Origin: Maratus speciosus
Lineage: Eukaryota; Arthropoda; Arachnida; Araneae; Salticidae
Length of the DNA: 64,000 nucleotides
Direction: 5' to 3'
Assembly: GCA_963932465.1 (NCBI GenBank)
Contig: OZ010793.1
Coordinates: 258,003,525-258,067,524, forward strand
The translations under genes were made by a program, and so were the position numbers. Positions 60,255 through 64,000 of this stretch are shown here, in pieces. The first letter of the stretch is position 1. Each line of letters begins with the position of its first letter. Under the pieces are notes generated by a model that was given only the letters and a program-made list of their open reading frames with translations, was not told the DNA's origin and ran no database searches.

Positions 60255-60904
60255 TATTTATATATATTAAAAAAAAAAAAAGGCATGATTTAATAAATTA
60301 TGTTTTTTAGAAACGACGTATAACTTTTTTTCGAGTCTTGTTTTCTAAATGCGTTAGAAATTTATCTTTCAATTAAAGATTAAATGACTGTTATTAATAT
60401 TATGAGCCAGGTTACAACGATTCATTTAAATATTTTTAATAATTGTGTTTTACAACACCATAGATTACAACGATGGAATTACTTATAGATAGAGATTAGG
60501 ACATAGTTTTGTGATTTACTGGTTTTCAAAATTCTCGTTCTTAGAGTTGTGGTACTCTAGGAATATGTCTACGATTGGATTCTCTGACTTTTCCACTTTT
60601 GAAACTCCCGAATACTCTGTATTTACTAAAATATAAATTGAAAAGAATTGCCAATTAAATGTTAATGAATTTCTAAATAAGAAAAGGTCTAGCAAATAAC
60701 CTCAGTATGAGTTTTACCAGTTACATTTTCGAAAATAAAGGGCTGAATTATAAAACCAAAATAAGAATTATTTATATATATACACTGTAAAAAAATTTAT
60801 GTAACGTTACTCTATAAAATTGGTGGCAACATTCTGCCTCCAATTTTGTGGAGTATTTTAACTTATATAATGGTGTAATTTAAACTGATATAACTGGTGT
60901 AATA

Positions 60905-61332
60905 TTAAGGCTGTTCTCAAATCAAAAAGGACAACTTCCTGACATAAGTTTTAATTTATTTTTGTTCGAAAATGCATGAAACTAGCTGGTGGTGTTGTTC
61001 AGAAACTATGTCATCGAGATTTTTTTTTTTTTTTTTTTGCAAACTCAATAGATCTTTCAGAAAATAGCGTCAAAGTGGACGTTTTGAACCGAATTTCCGC
61101 GCGAAAGTAGAAAAATCACTCAAGAGCGGGCAAAAACGGGTTTGTCACGTGATCGAAATTGCTTATAACTCAATGGATAATTGATTGATCAAAAAATGGA
61201 AAAAACAGTTGAATTCCAAAACGCTTCCATGACCAGGCTTTCCAATTTTATATCTTTCCGTTAAAAAATGAATTTGTAATTGTGTCAGAACGTTTTGCGC
61301 TTATTGAGCAGAGTAGTTAAGAACAGCCTTAA
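60905..61332 (-). mobile_element. TTAAGGCTGTTCTC MITE, copy 6, nested in a TIR element
   Basis: Bounded by TTAAGGCTGTTCTCAA and AGAACAGCCTTAA. It lies inside the 60783-61890 element, directly beside a duplicated host-like segment. A T-run interrupts it at about 61021. Confidence 0.85.
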
Positions 61333-61337
61333 CACAT

Positions 61338-61781
61338 TAGTCTGTGATTTTCAGAATCTTTAAGAACAAAAAATCATATATACCTATGCACAAAAAATGT
61401 GCGGTTTGAAAAATACGGAGAGATGAAATCGTAATTTCTTAGAGATTAATGTAATACGGTCTTTGAAGGTTAAAACACTTACTTCATGCCGGAGAAATTT
61501 TAATGCTGTCAAACATTTTAATACTAAATTGCCAAAACAAACGTCTCTAATTTCCGTTTATTTTCTCATGATATCAGGTTCCTCTAAAATTTTGAAAATA
61601 CTTTTTACTATAATGGTCTGTAACTTTTAAATCTCTATAGAAAACGTTTGAATGCAAAATATTTATTCATGATAAAACTATATTTAATGTAATAATAACC
61701 CAATAAAATTCTTTAAAAAAATGCGATAACTATCGAATAATGATTTTGAGTCAAACTCAGATTTCTTCCAATTTTTAAAAA
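61338..61781 (+). repeat. Duplicated segment, copy inside the TIR element
   Basis: Direct copy of 58949-59415, 2.4 kb downstream. It starts 5 bp after the end of the nested TTAA-type MITE and ends just before the right arm. Confidence 0.85.
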
Positions 61782-61892
61782 TGTATCGTAATACCAGTTA
61801 TATCGGTTAAGTTACTCAATAAAATGGAGGTAGCGAGGCTGAGGCTGCCAGCAATTTTATGCAGTAACGTTACATAATTTTTTTACAGTGTA

Positions 61893-63434
61893 GGGAGAAA
61901 CCCCCAGTTATTTTCACCTAACCAGAAACTGACACTTGAGCAAACATCGAACTCAAATAAGCATTTTCTTGTAAAATTCTGAAAAGTAATGTTATCTAAT
62001 GCTAACTTATTAGACACTTGTTTTTATTTTGGAGCGAATGTATGAACCACTAGTGCCAAGAACATATTCAATGAGGAAGGAACCTTTGGGAACACAAAAA
62101 GTGCCATTTTGTGGCAACCATCTTATTTCTGAAAGTACGGGAGTGATATATATTTTTTAAATCTATTTGTAATGCAACCGTCCTAAACTTTTCCTTAATA
62201 AATTAATTACAAGATGCCTACGATACATTAGGGTCATGATTTATAGTTTACAGTTATTTAATTTAGCTTAATGGGGGGGGGGGGGGGTGCCAGTTATTGG
62301 TTCCAGGAATTTGGTTTATTCATTTTCTGACAGAGGAGTGAGATATTCGTTTTATTAAAAATAATTGAAATATTTTATTTGAAAATTAAAAAATATATAT
62401 AAATAACTTTTAAGTATTATTTGTATAATAAAGATAAAAGTATTTTTAAAGCAAAAATTCCTTGAATAATATTTGCAAATAAAATGGCAGGCACTGGTTC
62501 ACTTTGTGTCAGTTATTGTTTTTTCAAAGTAGGATTGGTGTCAGTTAATGGATATATATCAACAATAATTTCAAAAAGAAAGATTGGTATAAACTGATTT
62601 AAAACTTTGTAATAGTGATTTGAACAAGAAAGAATCCTTAAGGTGTCAGTTACTGGGGGTTTCACCCTACTGTTTGCCGAAAATAATTCTACTTTCATAT
62701 AGGCAATATGTAACACCTTTGAGGTTTTAAAATTTCTTTAAAAAATGTAGAATTATACGATTAAGTAAATTTAAAAGGAAAAATATGATCTTTGCATTTC
62801 TCTTTCTTGTTGTGTTTTCAATCCGTTTCCTCCCTTAATTTTATCAAATTATGTGAAGGAAAAGCATATAGTTTAACATAAACAATTTGTGATGTGATAG
62901 GATCAAAATCTTTAAATGTTTCGAAATGATGTAATTACAGTAAAGTAATAAATTTTAATAAGTAAGGTTGATTATTTTTTGCGATGAACTATCTGGAAAG
63001 CTTTTAGCCATGCTACCTGCGAAGTGAAAGTTAAATATGTTATTTTTTTAAAAAAACACTTGCATAGAGCTTTTTTTCCCGAATTATTATTATTATTTTT
63101 TTTTTTTTTCACGGTATTTATGATGTTAAACTATTAAGCGATTTTACAAGCTTAAAAGTTAAAAAAGGAAAAAAAAATACACAAAAGATATTTGAATATG
63201 CCGTGCTTATTAAAGATTTTTGGTATTGAGTTATTTTTTTTATGACTGTAGATTTATGTGATTCATTTTAGCAGTTATATCAGTTAATCCGCAAAGCAGA
63301 ATTTATCCACACCTAATTAAATTTCAAGTAACTCAAAATGTCCTTTTAAATTTCAATATTGAAATAATTAAATTCTTTGGATTTCAGTTGTCATATTCCT
63401 TCGTCTTCTTATTTGAAAAATACTTTTAGAAAAG

Positions 63435-63480
<46 letters not shown>

Positions 63481-64000
63481 AGAAGAAAGGATGAAGTCTG
63501 GAAACCAATTCGCCATAACAAGTAATTTCTTTTTCTCAGGAAAAGTAAACTGGGAGAACGAATATATAAAAAATTCCACCAACTGTTACAAGAGTACCGC
63601 AACACATTCACCTTATTTCCCTGAATTATAATATTGAATATTTCTCCGTTCCAGTATCCAAATATGCCAGGTTCATCGCAACTGGAAGTCTAGCGAGGAG
63701 TAATAACTCAGCAAGCAACAGGAAGTCTTCGACTGGAATACGACTTTTTCGAAAAGACAAAAGAGTTTCACTCCTTTTGTTTTTGAATGTCAATGTAATA
63801 ACTCGTCACGGATAAACAACTTGGTGTCAAACACCTTGAGACTTAGGAAATGTGTATCAACACTTATGTAATAACACATAATATGCATCGTCACATATTT
63901 ATCATTTACTTGTTACAGTGAAACTTCGTTAAACCGTCAGCCCGTGGCAGCGCTGTACCTAAGGCTTTTAGGGTCCTTAGGCTTCTCATCATACAGGAAT
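61893..64000. other. No gene seen; possible transposon end at the window edge
   Basis: AT-rich with G15 (62273-62287) and A42 (63437-63478) runs. CAGTGAAACTTCGTTAAACC at about 63918 looks like a Tigger-type terminus, and the partner end would lie outside the window. Confidence 0.45.

Larger units (their letters stand above)
60783..61890. mobile_element. CACTGTAAAAAAATT-ended TIR element with cargo
   Basis: Ends CACTGTAAAAAAATTTATG and its inverse are flanked by TA. Inverted arms run 60783-60903 and about 61788-61890. The space between is filled by a TTAA-type MITE (60905-61332) and a 444-bp segment that is a copy of 58949-59415. Confidence 0.75.

Noticed and set aside
63437..63478. Poly-A tract as the tail of a retrotransposed copy
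   Set aside because: No upstream gene-derived sequence, polyadenylation signal or target duplication was found; the lysine-rich frame across it is low complexity.

Overview
This window looks like non-coding, AT-rich nuclear DNA from an arthropod, possibly an arachnid. Three things suggest this: very long gene-poor stretches, a dense load of DNA transposons and MITEs, and one intact mariner-type transposase of a kind common in arthropods. Nothing looks bacterial, viral or organellar. The arthropod assignment rests on the transposase type and repeat style, not on any diagnostic host gene.

Host genes: the only convincing host coding signal is a GC-rich, CpG-rich island at about 32060-32800. It appears to hold two divergent first coding exons. 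One is on the minus strand (start 32208, donor after 32081) and one on the plus strand (start 32471, donor after 32589). The 262 bp between the two start codons would be a shared promoter. Both genes would continue through large introns, and no later exons were identified. Everything to the left would be intron or intergenic for the minus-strand gene, and everything to the right for the plus-strand gene.

Transposons: the centrepiece is a complete 2979-bp mariner-like element (44345-47323). It has a TA duplication, inverted-repeat arms of about 0.8 kb that each contain an internal direct duplication, and an intact 362-residue DD41D transposase. Other elements, in order: a decayed nested block at 305-3012; a possible old mariner at 3225-5507 that received a hAT with a 5-bp target duplication; a Tc1-like transposase pseudogene at 11.1-13.5 kb split by two later insertions; hATs with 8-bp duplications at 11392, 19696, 25042, 38209 and 51262; Tigger/pogo-type elements at 42661 and 47521; foldback elements at 20446, 25672 and 57280; a small Helentron-like element at 59764; and a TIR element at 60783-61890 that carries a copy of sequence lying 2.4 kb away. 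A TTAA-bounded MITE family occurs six times across the window.

Small-scale structure: there are more than 20 runs of 10 or more G or C, several A/T runs of 28-42 nt, a perfect 51-bp inverted duplication at 4021-4142, and a degenerate tRNA-like sequence at 16152-16239. The remaining long stretches (listed individually) show no supportable gene.
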